Below are positions 13,401 through 28,400 of a stretch of 64,000 bases of DNA, piece after piece (the first letter of the stretch is position 1; each line of letters begins with the position of its first letter). The position numbers and the translations under genes are program-made. This DNA comes from Aspidapion aeneum (Eukaryota > Arthropoda > Insecta > Coleoptera > Brentidae). The notes under the pieces were generated by a model. That model was not told the DNA's origin and made no database searches. It saw only the letters and a program-made list of their open reading frames with translations. The DNA is taken from positions 138,073,369-138,137,368 of the forward strand of contig OY755039.1 in assembly GCA_963576565.1 (NCBI GenBank), given 5' to 3'.

Positions 13401-16400
13401 TAAGTGCGAAGAGTTATAAAAAAATTTAAAAATGACTTTTTTAACTAAAGGTAAGTAGAATATTTTTTAATAATTTTAGTCACAGGGATTTTAAACTTAT
13501 TCTTTAAATACCAATGATACAAAAATTGTGCCAGAAGTGTATCAATTTTTTTTTCCCGATATTTCAATGGACTAACAAAAAAACGTTCACGAACTTTCAT
13601 ATTAATTTTTGTAAAAATATTTTCGTCCTGATATGTACTTTCCGGAGTACATACACTGTTGGTGCGAAAAGGTGCGATAGTCTCCAAATTCGTTATTAAA
13701 CATTACCGTACATATTCTGATATACACAAAGTCCCTATTCTAGTGCATTTTAATTTGTGTTTCCGTGTGTCTTCTATATAGATAGTAATGAGCAAGGTAC
13801 CCTTAAAGAAGCAAAATGAATCATAGATATCAAAACTCCTGTCTTAGCAATGAACTTTAAAAAACAAGGGAAAAATACTCTGCCAATCTATGGGCACCTA
13901 AGCTCACACTAGGTACTATAGTTATAGTGTGAGCTAATATAATCAAAAACTGAAATATATTTTATTCAACTCCAGACTCAATTACCTTTCGTTTGATACC
14001 ACACAAGCCATGTTTTGACTTAAACTCAAATTTTTTTAATCTACCCCCCACCCTTTAAAAAAAAACTAAAATGTATTTTGTTTAACTCCAGACTCAATTA
14101 CCTTTCGTTTGATATCACACACGCCATATTTTCACTTAAACTCTAATTTTTGACATCTACCCCCACCCTTTTTTTAAAAATAAACTAAAATTCATTTTTT
14201 TTAACTCCAGACTTAATTACCTTTCGTTTGATATCACACACGCCATATTTTCACATAAACTCTAATTTTTGGAATCTACCCCCACCCTTTTATTTGGCTT
14301 GCGTTCGGTGGATTTTGTTCATTTTTAAATGGGACCATCACGGCCCAAGACCCAACTTAGGTACCAAATTTCATTAAAATCGGACAAGCGGTTTTTGAGT
14401 TATGCGGGTTGGTCGTTACAGACAGACAGACATACAGACAGACAGACAGCAAAACAAAAAAGTTTCAAAATCATCTGAAACGCAAAGATATATAAAAATT
14501 TTTGAAATCGGAGCAACTTTTTTTTTTTCGAAAAAATTAGGATCACCATTGCTCACACTACTTATAGTAGTAGTGTGAGCTAATACAAGATAGCCGCCAA
14601 AATAGGTAGGAAATTAGTAGAAACTGCAAACATTTACCATCGGTTTTGGGACATTTGGAGCATCTAAATTCAAATATAGAATAATTTTTACTGGGGGAGG
14701 AAAAGAACAATTTAGAATGGTGGGGGGTTCCCTAGGTTAAAAATTATTGAGGTGGTGAAACAAAAAAAAAATAAGGTAATTTTTTTTTTAACTTGCTCCT
14801 ATTAACCCCCAAACTAAAATATGATGATCAATATAAATTTATCCTCAATTTAAATCATTTATCGGATTCATTCTCTCTTTTTCACCCTGTATGTGGAGGT
14901 AAAAACTTCACTTTTTAGAAACATTAAAAGTTTTTAATGCAATATTAGTTATTCGCTGAATCCAACTAGAACAAAAAAACTGTTTAGCATCTCCCTAGCA
15001 GGGGGAGGCGTGGGAGTGGGAGTCTATAAATAAATTTTGTATGAAACTTACTGTAGGCACGACGAAACTTCTATATAAATTTTTATTTTAGTGTCTACGG
15101 CTTCTCCTCTTAGGGAGGAAAAAGGGTTGCTGGGGCAAGGTCGTATCCAACCCAAAACAGAAGAGGGGGCAGGTTTCTGAATTCCATGGTCTTCTTAATT
15201 TAGAGTGGGGGGGGAGAATTCATATTCTAATTGAATTTCAATGGCCGATTTTAAAAAACCTGGTTAAAAAATGGGACAGCTCAACAGCTGCCCTTCTCCC
15301 CCCCCCCCCCCGGATACGCCTTTGTGCTAAGGGTGACTTAGAGGATTCTTAAGTGAATTATTTTTTTTTATTGTCTTCGTTGCATTTAGCAAATAAAAAT
15401 ATTTCCATGATACTGTTCATGTCCTTTAAAAAAGTAAAGTTTTGACCCCCAAATAAACGGAGTAAAAGGGGGGATTGGGTTACTGGATGGTTACAAAATC
15501 TTTAATCCTTAAATTTTAGTTCTGCGGACCAACATACTTAAGAATATATATATTTTGAATTTTTATAATAGATCAAATTATACCCCCCCAGGGGGGGGGG
15601 GCTCATAGGGGCAAATTCGATAATTAAAACATTTGGGGGGTCTACCCTCTGAGTTTTGCAACTTATAATTTTTTGTGAGGCTGTGTAATTTGCAGACCAT
15701 ATTAAAAATAATACACTTTTTTAAGGGGCTTTTAGGCAGTATAAATCACGAAAATGGTGGTGGCAAGAGTGGGGGAGGGTAATAAAAAATATTTTTTAAT
15801 TGTATATTAGCAACTCAGACTTCTTTATTGATTTGCGTTTAAGTGATTAGAGAGTTTAACTGCAAAAGTCTATTTTTGGCCAAAATATTGATCCCTCGGA
15901 CCATAGTGCGACAGTTCAATTGTTGTTCTATTGCAAACAAATCATAACCTATACAATTTTTCTGTAAAGTTAATGTGGCAAAAGTTAAAAGCAAAAGTTT
16001 GTGAAAAATCATAGAAAAAATTGCAATCTTGGATTTATAACGTCACACAGGCGACTTAAAATTAAGTCATCCATAACCCATCGACTTGGGGTAGTCTAAA
16101 ACTTCGTTCTTCAATTTTTTTGGGTAAAAAAAGTTACTATTTTTCAGTATTTTTAAAACAAATAAATATCTTTGTTTATTTTTAAGATATAAAGCTAATA
16201 TTTTCACTATATTAATTGGTGTTCTCTTGCAAACAAAAAACATGTTAATAGTTTTCTTGTAAAAACTAATTTAGCAGGGCAGATAAACAGCTAATTTCGT
16301 AAAGAATGAGGTTAGTTTGTTTTGCTTTGCAGTCGTTAATGTGTTGTGCGTGTTGGTGGTGGTATAAGTGTTTAAGTTTTGATTTTCAGTTTGTAATTCG

Positions 16401-19400
16401 TTGTACATCTTACGAATCGCGGCTTGTTGATAAAAATATTTTTTTTCGCTGCAAGTGCAGTGTTATTAATCTAACAGATGGCCCTAGTGTTTTTCCTTGT
16501 AAAAGTTGTAATTTAGAAAAACTTATAACCCAAAGTTTGTGAAAAGCAGTCATCTCCGATTTATGACGTCACGCAGGGCCTCCTACTCAAATTTGAGGCA
16601 AAAACCCGGTCACTTAAAATTGCGTGATCTGTTACCAGTCGATTTAGGGTAGTTTTCAAAAATCTTCCACAACAATCGCACGGGACGCCATTTTTGACTA
16701 TAAGCCACTCAACTAATAAGTCAAAAGGCAATTTTAGTTAAAACTTTAGTAAAATTAAAATACGGTAGACTCGCGCTAGTGTGAACATGAAAAAAATCTG
16801 CACGTTCATACCATGGAGACCGTTCACACTACGGAAGGTCTATTCTAAAACCGAAATATTATTGGTAAGATATAATAAATCCATACCTATCAACTTTTAA
16901 ATGTAACTATTCTTATAGTTTAGAGCAAAGCTATAAGTTTCTGCTGAAAATTACAATTTAAAGTATCGACAAATACTACAATTATGAATTTTTATGAAGC
17001 TTCAAAATTTACATTAGGTAAACAACGATGTTATTTTAGACTGAACTCATCTAGCTGACCAATGAGTGGCTACTGCTCGGTCTCAATATTTCTTAGGCTC
17101 TAACATCTAAGTTATTTGTTTCTAACTATAATGTAACCACTTCCAAAACATACTTTACTGCAACTTTTTTAGGTGTCATCATTTCGTTCTCAGATTCGCC
17201 TTCCAAACTTATCTCTGGAAGCAAGAATTAAAACTTATTGGTTTTTACCATTTTACAAAGCAAAACATGAAATAGTACTAGTTTTATCACAAAAAATGAA
17301 TTAAAACTAAGTCATTCTCGGTAATTCCCCTAAATTTTACCATTTGATTGACACCTCTTTTCCGACGAGTCGTTAAATACCGAGATGAATTCCAAGACGT
17401 GCGCAAGCGTTGATCTGTCACTTCTGCCAACCAATCAACTGAGAGATATTTCAGTATGGTTTTATACAGCAAAACTTTAATAATTCCCAGTTCTTTTTGA
17501 TGAAAATGCGCCGTTTTTGTGCTGTGAAAATGCCGGTGACGTGCAAGTTTTGTGACAAATTATTTAGTGCCCAATTTAATTTGAATAAACACTGTCATCG
17601 GGGTTCTACTGTATGTCTATGCTACGATAAACATTTTTTAAGATTTAGCGCATTTAAATTTGTCAATACTCCCATGGCAAAACAAAATAAACGTGAAATG
17701 CAATATAGAAGAAATACTGCATATACCTCAAAAAATATTAATCGCAGCACATAGATATTGTAAATTTTTGAAATCAAAAAGAAAAGACGAATCTTAAAAT
17801 GCAAAAATATACAAGGTGTTCCCTCTCAAAAAATCGACTTCATTGTCACACCCTGTACAGGGTGTCCCAAATTCGTTGTTTTTTTTGTGGTGTCGGGTAT
17901 TTCTAGGGGAAATAGAAAAAACTGAGCCCCCTTTGCGACGCTTAAATTTTAAGAGAAGCCTAAAGGTGAAAACCACATTTAGATATAGCAAGCCGTTTTT
18001 AAGCTACGGGGTGTTTTTGTCTGCATTTTGCTTTTGTGTAAATAGCTTTCTTATAGATCTTTTCTTGAAGAATTGACAGATGTAAACGGTTTTTATTTAT
18101 CTGTTTTGGTTTTTAAAATATTGCATAAAGTTGTTATTTTTCTTACAGAATATTTCTCTTTTTATTCGATTTTTAAAATCAGCTTAAAATTTCCTTTAAA
18201 ATGATGTATCACACTCAATATTTTAATTTTTAATTTTTTTTATTGTTTTCTTTATTTTTATTTTTTAATCACCTCTTTATAATTTTTTTATTTTTATAAT
18301 TTTATAATATTAAAATATTTTAAACCCATTAAGCAAACTAAAATATGTGGTAAAAATAAAAAAAATTAATTTTATGTGATATCTCAAAAACTAAACGTGA
18401 CAAATGAAATTTAATTTAACAGTTTAATTCCTCTTGGAATGTTTTCACAGAAATAAAAAATATTAATAAATAAACAAGTTATAGATCCCTTCCCAAAATG
18501 CAGACTTTTTAGAAACACCCCGTAGTTTAAAAACGGCTTGCTATATCAAAATGCGATTTTCACATTTAAGCTTCTTTTGAAATTTGAGTGTCGCAAAGGG
18601 GGATCAGGTTTTTTTAGCCCCTCTAGAAATACCCGAAACCTCCCAAAAAACATCGAATTTGGGACACCCTGTACTTGGTGACGGATAGAAAAAAATTATG
18701 TTGGCTTTTAAAGTTGTCATAATTAACCATAAAAAATCTACAATTTATTATTATTATTTAGCCCTTTATTTTCAATGATAAAGTTGCTGAGTGCTCAGGT
18801 TATAAAAAACCACCCGATACCTACATAAAATCATACCTAAAAATTGGAATTGACCATTATTTTATACTTTGAATTTTTTATTATACGTTAAGCTCTTCGA
18901 TCATTTTGACGTTAATTTTGGCGCATGCTCCTTTGATGGAATTCATCTCGGTATTTAACGACTCGTCTTTTCCGTTCCGAGACTCGTTACTCTTTATACT
19001 ACAGTACAACTTCAGTAGTTCGGACACTCGCTAAAACGGACACTCCAGTAATCCGGATTGCTCTATAAATCGGACATTTTCAAAATTTTACCTCTCTAAA
19101 CCGGACGTTAAAACGTTTAGCCAATCGTGAAAGAACCTAGCCTATATTGCGTGTAAAACTAGTCTAAGAAACATAAAAATAAGTTTTACGCGACGTAATA
19201 ATTGTAGGCATTTCTGAATTCATCCTCCAGAGGAAGAAATAAATTTTGATCCAGACTTTAGAGTTATGTTCTTGCCCCCTAACTGCACGGTAGTACTACA
19301 GCCAATGGACCAAAACTTGATTCAAAACATAAAGGTGAGATACAGAAAGTGCTTGCTCAATCAAGTCATATCAAATGAAGGAGCAGATATGGTAAAGATG

Positions 19401-22400
19401 TTGAAAGAATACAACTTGCAGTAGATAACTTGAATTTCGCTTGGCCATCAATCTTTCAAAGAAATATTCAAAAGAGCTGGGGAGCATTATGGACTGAACC
19501 CATTCGCAGTACAGAGGTGTTAGAGGACGCGGAGTCTGATAAAGAGAATCTTCCACTTTCGGAACTATGAAAGAGACTTTGCGTTGTAAATGAGTCAGAC
19601 CTTAAGGCCATTACAGCTTCACTGAATATCATAGATCCAGAAAATGACTTAATGATATTATGCAGTTGGCGACTGGAGAAAAAGACACTATTGTAGACCA
19701 AACAGAAGATAACATAATAAACGAGGCAATAGTTAACAAAGACCAACAGAATGAATCCGGCGAATCAGACATTGAAGGAGGAATGGTGCAGAGAGTAAAG
19801 CACGGTGACGCTGCGAGGTCATTATCAGTATCCATTCAATGGACAGAGGAAATGATTTTTCAGTGGAGGACATATTGCTACTCAAACGGCTAAAGGAAAA
19901 AGCATTAGAACTAGCTAAAAACAAGAGTATTCAAACTTAGTTAGACACTTTTTTTCAAAAAAAATTAGATTAAGTTATACTTATCCAGTTTAAGTTATAC
20001 ATAGGTATGTATGTATCTACATAGGAACATACATTTTTTGTAGTTTTATATTTTTATAACATTGGAATGATTTTTTAAGTTTTACCTTTTTTTATATAAA
20101 CACTTTTACGAAATAAGGGTATTTTAGTATGAAATTTTGCGAATTTTATAAAAAAATAAATAGTCCCATTAGTCCGAATACATCGATAATCCGGCATGGA
20201 CCGGAACGATATGTGTCCGGATTACTGAAGTTGTACTGTACTATAATACATTGATCTTCACTGTTCACACTTCTGGGAGGTTCACACAAGAGGGTGTTCA
20301 CACCAGCGCGAGTCCCAAAGTACTGTACCTATTTCCAAAAAAAAATGTTTTTAGGGAAACAAATCAGGTGCAAAACAGGAACTATTAAGAGCGTTGCAAG
20401 TCTACGGGATAACGTTGCCCACTAGCAGAATGGAGCTGTGTTCCAGTCTAACTTGGCAGATTTTCAGAGCTATCATGCACAGACTTTGGATTGGGCGAGT
20501 TTTGTCGCAAAGAGCTGGTGGACTTTTCGTGGATCGGTAAGATATCAAGGGCGAATATCCCAAAAAAAATGTGTTTTGAAAATAATGTGTTCCTATATGT
20601 TAAGTTCAGGGTGTTCTATCATAAATACCGGGTGGGCCAAAAAAACCGGATAATTTTTTTTTCATGATAACTTTTGAACTATACAATCGATATTAATGAA
20701 ACAAACTGCCCTTGGCAGAGAATTATTCAGAGTTTTGACTAAATATATTTCTTTGTCCGTCATCGCAAAATTCAAGATGACGGACGAAATTAAAATGTAC
20801 CCTTCAAAGATGCTCGTTTATTCGTGTGTTGTGAACATGTTTTTATTTATTTTTTTAAATTAGAAAAGCTGCATTCTTACCACGCACAACAAGGTTCGAC
20901 TTAGCAAAATCGGTTTCGTGGTTTTAAAAAAAATACTCTGCCAATATATGGGCCCCCAAGCTCACACTAGGTCCTATAGTTATAGTGTACGTGTGAGCTA
21001 ATATAACTAAAAACTGAAATATATTTTATTCAACTCCACACTAAATTACCTTTTGTTTGATACCACACAAGCCATGTTTTGACTTAAACTCAAGTTTTTG
21101 AAATCTACCCCCACCCTTAAAAAAACAAAAACTAAAATGTATTTTGTTAAACTCCGGACTCAATTACCTTTCGTTTGATATCACACACACCATATTTTCA
21201 CTTAAACTCTAATTTTTAAAATATACCCCCACCCTTTTTTTTAAATAAATTAAAATGTATTTTGTTCAACAGCAGACTCAATTACCTTTCGTTTGATATC
21301 ACACACGCCATATTTTCACATAAACTCTAATTTTTGAAATCTACCCCCACCCTTTTATTTGGTTTGTGTTCGGTGGATTTTGTTCATTTTTAAATGGGAC
21401 CATCTCGACCCAAGACCCAGCCTAGGTACCAAATTTCATTAAAATCGGCCAAGCGGTTTTTGAGTTATGCGCGTTGGTCGTTACAGACAGACAGACATAC
21501 AGACAGACAGACAGACATAGAGACAGACAGACAGACGGCGCAACAAAAAAGTTTCAAAATCATCTGAAACGCAAGATATATAAAAAAATTTGAAATCGGA
21601 GCAACTTTTTTTTTCTCGAAAAAATTAGGATCACCATAGCTCACACTACTATAGTATAGTATATGTGTGAGCTAATATATTTTTGTTTTAACCTTTGTTT
21701 TGCGTTATATACGATTGCCTTGCCAATCATGTCTGCATTTATTTCCTTATAAATTCATTACTGCAGAACCCATTTTAATGAAATAATAACGTTTTTTTTT
21801 TTAATTTATAGAAAAGCGCTACTTTTCTTTTACACAACGAGGTCCAAATGAGTAAAGTCGGTGTGATAATTCTCAAAAAATCTATTTTCTTTCAACCTTT
21901 GTCTTACAGATTATACGATTGCATTGCCATTCCTGTCTGCATTCATTTCCTTATAAATTCGTTATTACTACACCGAATTTAGTGAAACAAAAAATCATAG
22001 TTACGAATTGTTCTTTAAAGATCAATAAGTTTGCCCTATGATGTTTTTTATTTGGCTAAAATCGGTTCAGTAATAATGCAATCGTATAATTTGTAATAAA
22101 AATGGCAAATTTTGTGAGAATCACTTTACCGATTTTATTACTTTGTACCTTGTTAAGCGGGAGAAAAGTAGTGCTTTTCTATAAATAACAAAAGGGTCAA
22201 GTATGATTCTGTCCGACATTTTAACTTACAAAATGGCGCCACATTTCGATTATAATATTTAAAGAACAATCAATTTTCACTAAGATCGGTTCAGTAATAA
22301 TGAGTTTATAAGGAAATGAATGCAGACAGGATTGGCAATGCAATCGTATAATCTGTAAAACAAAGGTTGTAACAAAAATAGATTTTTTTTGAGAAATACC

Positions 22401-25400
22401 ACACCGATTTTACTAATTTGTACCTCGTTGTGCGGGGGAAAAGTCGTACTTTTCTATAAATTAAAATAAAAAGTAAAATATGTTCAGAAAATACGAATAA
22501 ACACGCCATTTTGAAGAATCAAGTATAATTCTGTCCGGCATCTTAAATTTTAAGATGGCGATAAATTTTGATCATGATCTTTAAAAAGCAATCTGTTCTT
22601 ACCAAGATCTTTTTTATCTCATCAAAATCGGTTTGGTAGTAATCAGTTTATAAGGAAATAGAAATCATATAATATGCAAAACAATGGTTGAAACAAAAAT
22701 ATTTTTCTTTAGAACCACCGAACTGATTTTGCTGATTTGTACCTTGCTGTGCGTGGCAAGAATGCAGCTTTTTTACTGATTTAAAAAAATGATTAAACCA
22801 TGTTAGCAACACAAGAATAAACGAGCATCTTTGAAGGGTACACTTTAATTTTGTCCACCATCTTGGATTTTCAGGTGGTGGACAAAGAAATATATTAAGT
22901 CAAAATTAATAAAGTCATGATTAAATCTCTGTCAAGTGCAGTTTTTCCCATTAAAATCGATGGAATAGTTCAAAAGTTATAATGAAAAAAAATTGTTCAA
23001 TTTTTTTGGCCCACCCGGTACAACCACCCTTTTTTTCCATTATTATATATGCTATAAAAAAGTGTCAATTAGGAAAGTCATATCAAATTTTGACTAAAAG
23101 AGTACAGACCTGCCAAATTTGACATTTGTGATGACATTTGACAACTTTGACGTAGATATTCTAAAAATTTGTAAAAAATTATATAACTTTCCTATTAGAC
23201 ACTTTTTTGCAGTATGCATAATAACGGAGAAAAAGGAGTGTTGCATTTATGATAGAACACCCTATACAAACAAAGAGAGGTATAGTCTTTGCAACAAGGC
23301 TAGTCCTTTTGTTTAATCACCCCGTAATTTTGGTAACAAAACGCACGTGTATTCTTAATTCAGTTTTAAACCACAGGTTCCTAAGGTAACTGATAATGGA
23401 TGCTGCAAAACTAATTATCAGTTACCTTAATCTTAATATAATCGGTTACCACCCTTTATAATAAGGGTGGTGGATCGGTGTTTAAACTGCCATTGTTTTG
23501 AAATTTCTGACTTTGAAAGATTATCGCTAATTTTTTATTTAAATTCTGATTTTGATTTGGAATAGTTTTTTGAGAAAAGTTTCTGTCCGAAAATGATTTT
23601 ATGTAGTGAAAAATTTATGAACAATTGGGGTGCCCTTCCGCCAAAGTTTCTACATTGGAAGATTTTCAGTGCGACTGACCGTAGAGCTACAAACCATGAA
23701 CAAACGATAAATTATTAATGATTATTTAATTTTTTCAAAAATGTTATTTTTTACAATGTATTTCGAGCTGGAGTTAAGCTAAGCTTTGCAATTTGTTTTG
23801 GTAAAAATTCATTCAAATAAAATTAGGCCCTATTTATATTATAGTTTTTGTAAACAGAAGTTTTTAATATTATTACCTAAGGATAAAGACTTAATAAAAG
23901 TTAAATTAGTACATACTCATTTCTCAGTATATAAGCATTTATATTTTTTGTTTAGGGTAAATTAAAACAGTATTTTATTATAATTTTTAATAAATAAACA
24001 TTTTTTATGGTCGACACATAGATCTTTTAGAAAGTATAATAAAGTTCTCAACTGATTTAAGTGGAAATGCTTTGGGAATTTCAACAAAAACAGTATTGTA
24101 CAGACTCTTTCTGAGTGAATTAAAAAATATATTTCAGACACAATATTTAAACTAAAAATAGCTATATTGAGGCTATTACTAATTACTAAGTTTAAAATGT
24201 TGCAGTAGAACAGTAGAACAGCTCATAGGATTAAAAACCAACCAAAAAACTGAAAATCTAAAATCTAACTAAAAAACAAACTATGCAAATATAATTTATT
24301 CCCAAAAAACTTTATCTCATAAACTGCCATTGTCAGTTATGACGAGAGGAGCGACATCAATAGCTGTTTCATTTCCTCAATCTTCCAAAATTAGTTTTTC
24401 GCAATGCATCATGTAATTTGAACAATGCTTTTTAAACAATAGTTTAACAAACTTTTTTTAATTAGTTTTCTAAAGAAGTTGTTTTGAATGGCATCACAAA
24501 GTCTTCAAACTTTTTGTCATTACCTATACTGTGTTTCTTAAAATTTTGCTCTGTAGTTATTACGGATGGGACTAAAGATCGAAAAAAGCGTGGAATTTTC
24601 GTATGAACATTTTATCTTTGTCGCAATTTTTTTTACTATTTTGACTACTTGCCAAAAATTTTTTGTTTTGAAAGTTGACTTTTATTGTCATTTTAAACTT
24701 TGATAGACAGATAGGCTTGCAACTGCCAACTGCAATCTGGGGCCGACAATGATTTTCGATGCTATTTTCTGTCTTCTTTATAGAAGAAAAATAAAAAAGG
24801 ATAGCAAAGGGACTTGGGGTATTGCAAGGACTATATTTTCAAAATTCACTTAAAAAATAAATAATTAGGTATTTAAAAATTAAAATTAATAAATTTTTAA
24901 ATTGACACCTTGCTTTTGTCGTTTTTAGAAAAACAAGACATGACAATCAAACGTCCTGCAAGGAGCTAGCGAAAGTATTCAACGATTTACACAAAATTCA
25001 ACTCGTAGACCGCGATGAAACTTGTCATGTCTTTGGTCTTATGATCGCTTTGCGGTCTCTGAATTTAGCAGGTATATATTGTCCCCATTAACACCTAACC
25101 AAAATACCTTATCCTACGAGCACTATTTCACAATTTTTTCAAAATCACAATTTCCACACTATTTGTAGTGCAGACAATCCGTTTTTCCGCACCAATATGT
25201 CAAATTTTGAAAAATCTGTATGGAATAGAAGTTGCTGTCATCTTATTGCCTATAAAATCCCTTTTATGTCATGGTGTAACTGAGATTTGAAAGGTTAAAA
25301 AACTATTTGCACTTGTTAGGAAAACAGCTATTACCCACTTACGTGCGGTAAAGTAATTATATCTGAGGGCACGGCAGTGCCTCGCCAAGTTCGCACGCCG

Positions 25401-28400
25401 TAACCATCTTTTCTTGAAACATTTCAGCCGATATTTGACCTACCTGAAACTCTACTTCGGAATGAGCTACGAATCTCAAACTTTGCACAGTCGTAGATCT
25501 CCGTGGAGTTAACAACCCCTCCAAGTTTCATGGAATTCCATAAAGTAGTAAAGTTGTTACGAAATTTCAAAAAACGTCGAAATTGCCACTCACTCACTTA
25601 CTCATGTATAGATCATCAATATTCTACTGTACTTCCAGACATGCTTCAAAGCTGAAATTTGGCAGACTGATAGAAAGTATGACCAAACCCCTGGAAAAAA
25701 TCAAAAAACCCCAAAATTTTAATTTACTCCCCTCCCCTATACATTTAAAATTATGTAAAAGTAGAATCGCCCACTTCCAGAAATGCTAGAGAGTTGAGCT
25801 TTGGCAGACTGATAGGAACTATGATAAAACTATAGGAAAAATCAAAAAACCCCAAAATTTTAATTTACTCCCCTCCCCTATACATTTAAAGTTATGTAAA
25901 AGTAGCATTGCCCACTTCCAGAAATGCTAGAGAGTTGAGCTTTGGCAGACTGATAGGAACTATGATAAAACTATAGGAAAAAATTAAAACACCCCAAAAT
26001 TCTAATTTACTTCTCTTCCCTATAAATGTAAAGTTAAGTAAAAGTAACATTGCCTACTTCCAGACATGCTAGAGAGCTGAGCTTTGGAAGACCGATAGTA
26101 ACTATGATAAAGTTATAGAAAAAAATTAAAACACCCCAAAATTCTAATTTACTTCCTTTCCCTATAAATGTAAAGTTATGTAAAAGTAACACTACCCACT
26201 TCCAGAAACGCTAGAGATCTGAACTTTTTAAGACTGAAAGACAATATGATGAAAATATATATGAAAAAATTTAAAAACACCAACATTTTAATTTATTTCC
26301 CTCCCCTATACATGTAAAGTTATGTAAAAGTAACATTGTGCACTTTCAGAAACGCTAGAGAGCTGAGCTTTGGAAGGCTGATAGGAACTACGATAAAACC
26401 ATGAACCAAAAATTAAAAAACCTCAGAAATTTAAGTGAGGCATTGCAAAAACAATATTCCACATATTTTACTACTTTAAAAATTAAGTATTATCCAATTT
26501 CTTTAAAAAAGAAGTGAAATCATAACAAAAACATTTCATGTAAAAAAAGCCAAGTACGCGAAAATGGCATTCCGTAAAAAGAATTGAGATAAAAGTAAAG
26601 CCAAGTTCTCCTATACAAATTTCAAAATGAAAGGTTCTTACTAGTTTGGAAATATTTTTCTTAACTTGGCTATTATGGCTGTAAATGACTCTTAGGCACA
26701 GTGCTAAATTGAACATAAAGAAGTTTGGCTGTAATAGCAAAGTTTAAAAAAAACATTTCCAAACTAGTAAGAACCTTTCATTTTGAAATTTGTATGGGAG
26801 AACTTGGCTTTACTTTTATCTCAATTCTTTTTACGGAATGCCATTTTCGCGTACTTGGCTTTTTTTTACATGAAATGTTTTTGTTATGATATAATATTAT
26901 TTGAAAAATTTGTGAAATTATAAAAAATTGTTTTTTATTGTTTTTCTCTATAGTAGATACAAAAATATTACGAGGGCTGTCTTTTATATTTTGCATATAG
27001 GAACAAAGAGGGGACACTGATCGAATGTTGTTACTAAAAGTTAACCTCAATCTTTACTACTACTATGTCGGTTTAGAACGTTTTTCTACGTTGTCCAACG
27101 CCTATTCTCCACCTCCTTCGATCCTGACAATCATCTTCCGTCAGGCTTTTTTGACTCATTGATCTTTGGATTGATTGTTGCCATTCCAGTTTAGGACGCC
27201 CTCTTTTTCTGCGCCCTATTAGTTGCCATTATAGGACCTGCTTTGGTAATATTTCGTCGTTCATCCGTTGTATGTACATGGCCGTACCATATCAGTTGTC
27301 TTTTAGTGATGTCATCCGTTATGCTTCCCTCGATTCCCATTCTTTGTTTTATGATCTTATTCTTATATGATCTGTTCTAGATATTCTCATTGATCTTCTT
27401 ATTGCATCCATTTCGACACTTTCCATTTTTGCTTTGTATTTTTCTGTTACGCGACAAGTCTCTATTCCGTAGAGCAGCGTGCTTTTCACCATTGTTTCAT
27501 ATATGTTAAATTTTACATTCTTTTTTATCTCTCTGCTCAATAAAATACTGTTAAGACAACTAATTACCTTCTTTGCTTTTACTATTCTTTTTTCTAGTTC
27601 TTTACAGTCTGTTCCTGTCTTATCAAATGTGATACCCAAGTATACATACTCATTGCATGGAGATATTGTTTGTCCATTATCTAGTTCTAACTCATTTGAT
27701 TCGTTTCCAATACATAAGTACGGTGTCTTGTCCACGTTCACTGTTAAACCCCACTTTCGGTATTCTTTCGTTAACTTTCGCATCATATACTCCATGTCTT
27801 CTTTATCATTAGCTACAATTACTTGGTCGTCAGCAAACTGTAGTGTGTATATGGTAAATCGGTCGTTAAGTTGTATTCCCATGCCGTGTACTTTACGTTT
27901 CCAGTTTTTTAGAGCTACTGTGACGATATATATATTTTAAAATAAGTTGAAGAGATACAACATCCCTGTCTTAAGCCTTTCGTTACCTGGAATTCCTTTG
28001 AAAGTCGATTTCCAATTTTAATTTTAGATTTTGACCCTTTGTAAAGTTCTTTTATCGCTTTTATATATGTATGATTGATATTAGTTTGTTCTAACACTGT
28101 CCATAATTTTTCTACTGGAACGGTATCATATGCTTTTTGTAGGTCTACAAAGGTAACATGAGTCTCTATATTTCTGGCACTCCTTTTCTCAATTACTTGT
28201 TTAAGACAAAAAACATTATCACTACAAGATCTCCTATAAGATGAACCCACTTTGCTCTTCTTCTTCTTGGTCATGAAAATCATTCTCTATTAGGTCTCTG
28301 AGAATCCTACTGTACAATCTACTTAGAGTACTGGTTACTGAAATTCTTCTGTAGTTGTTGCGACTAACAATGCTTCACAAAAAAATTATTTTGAAAAAAT

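Larger units (their letters stand above)
20607..23264. mobile_element. Outer MITE (CAGGGTGTTCTATCATAAA ends), split by another element
   Basis: CAGGGTGTTCTATCATAAAT at 20607 is matched inverted by ATTTATGATAGAACACCCTA ending at 23264. Almost all the interior is a second inverted-repeat element (20628-23018) and its contents. The remaining own sequence is about 23021-23264. It starts 70 bp after SREBP exon f. Confidence 0.65.

Noticed and set aside
16306..16542. Cys/Trp-rich 78-codon frame starting MRLVCFALQ
   Set aside because: No signal peptide cleavage pattern, homologue or splice context could be recognised; it is likely chance.
17497..17754. Possible C2H2 zinc-finger gene
   Set aside because: CKFC is followed by H and HCH at wrong spacing, there is only one unit, and it lies inside a transposon.
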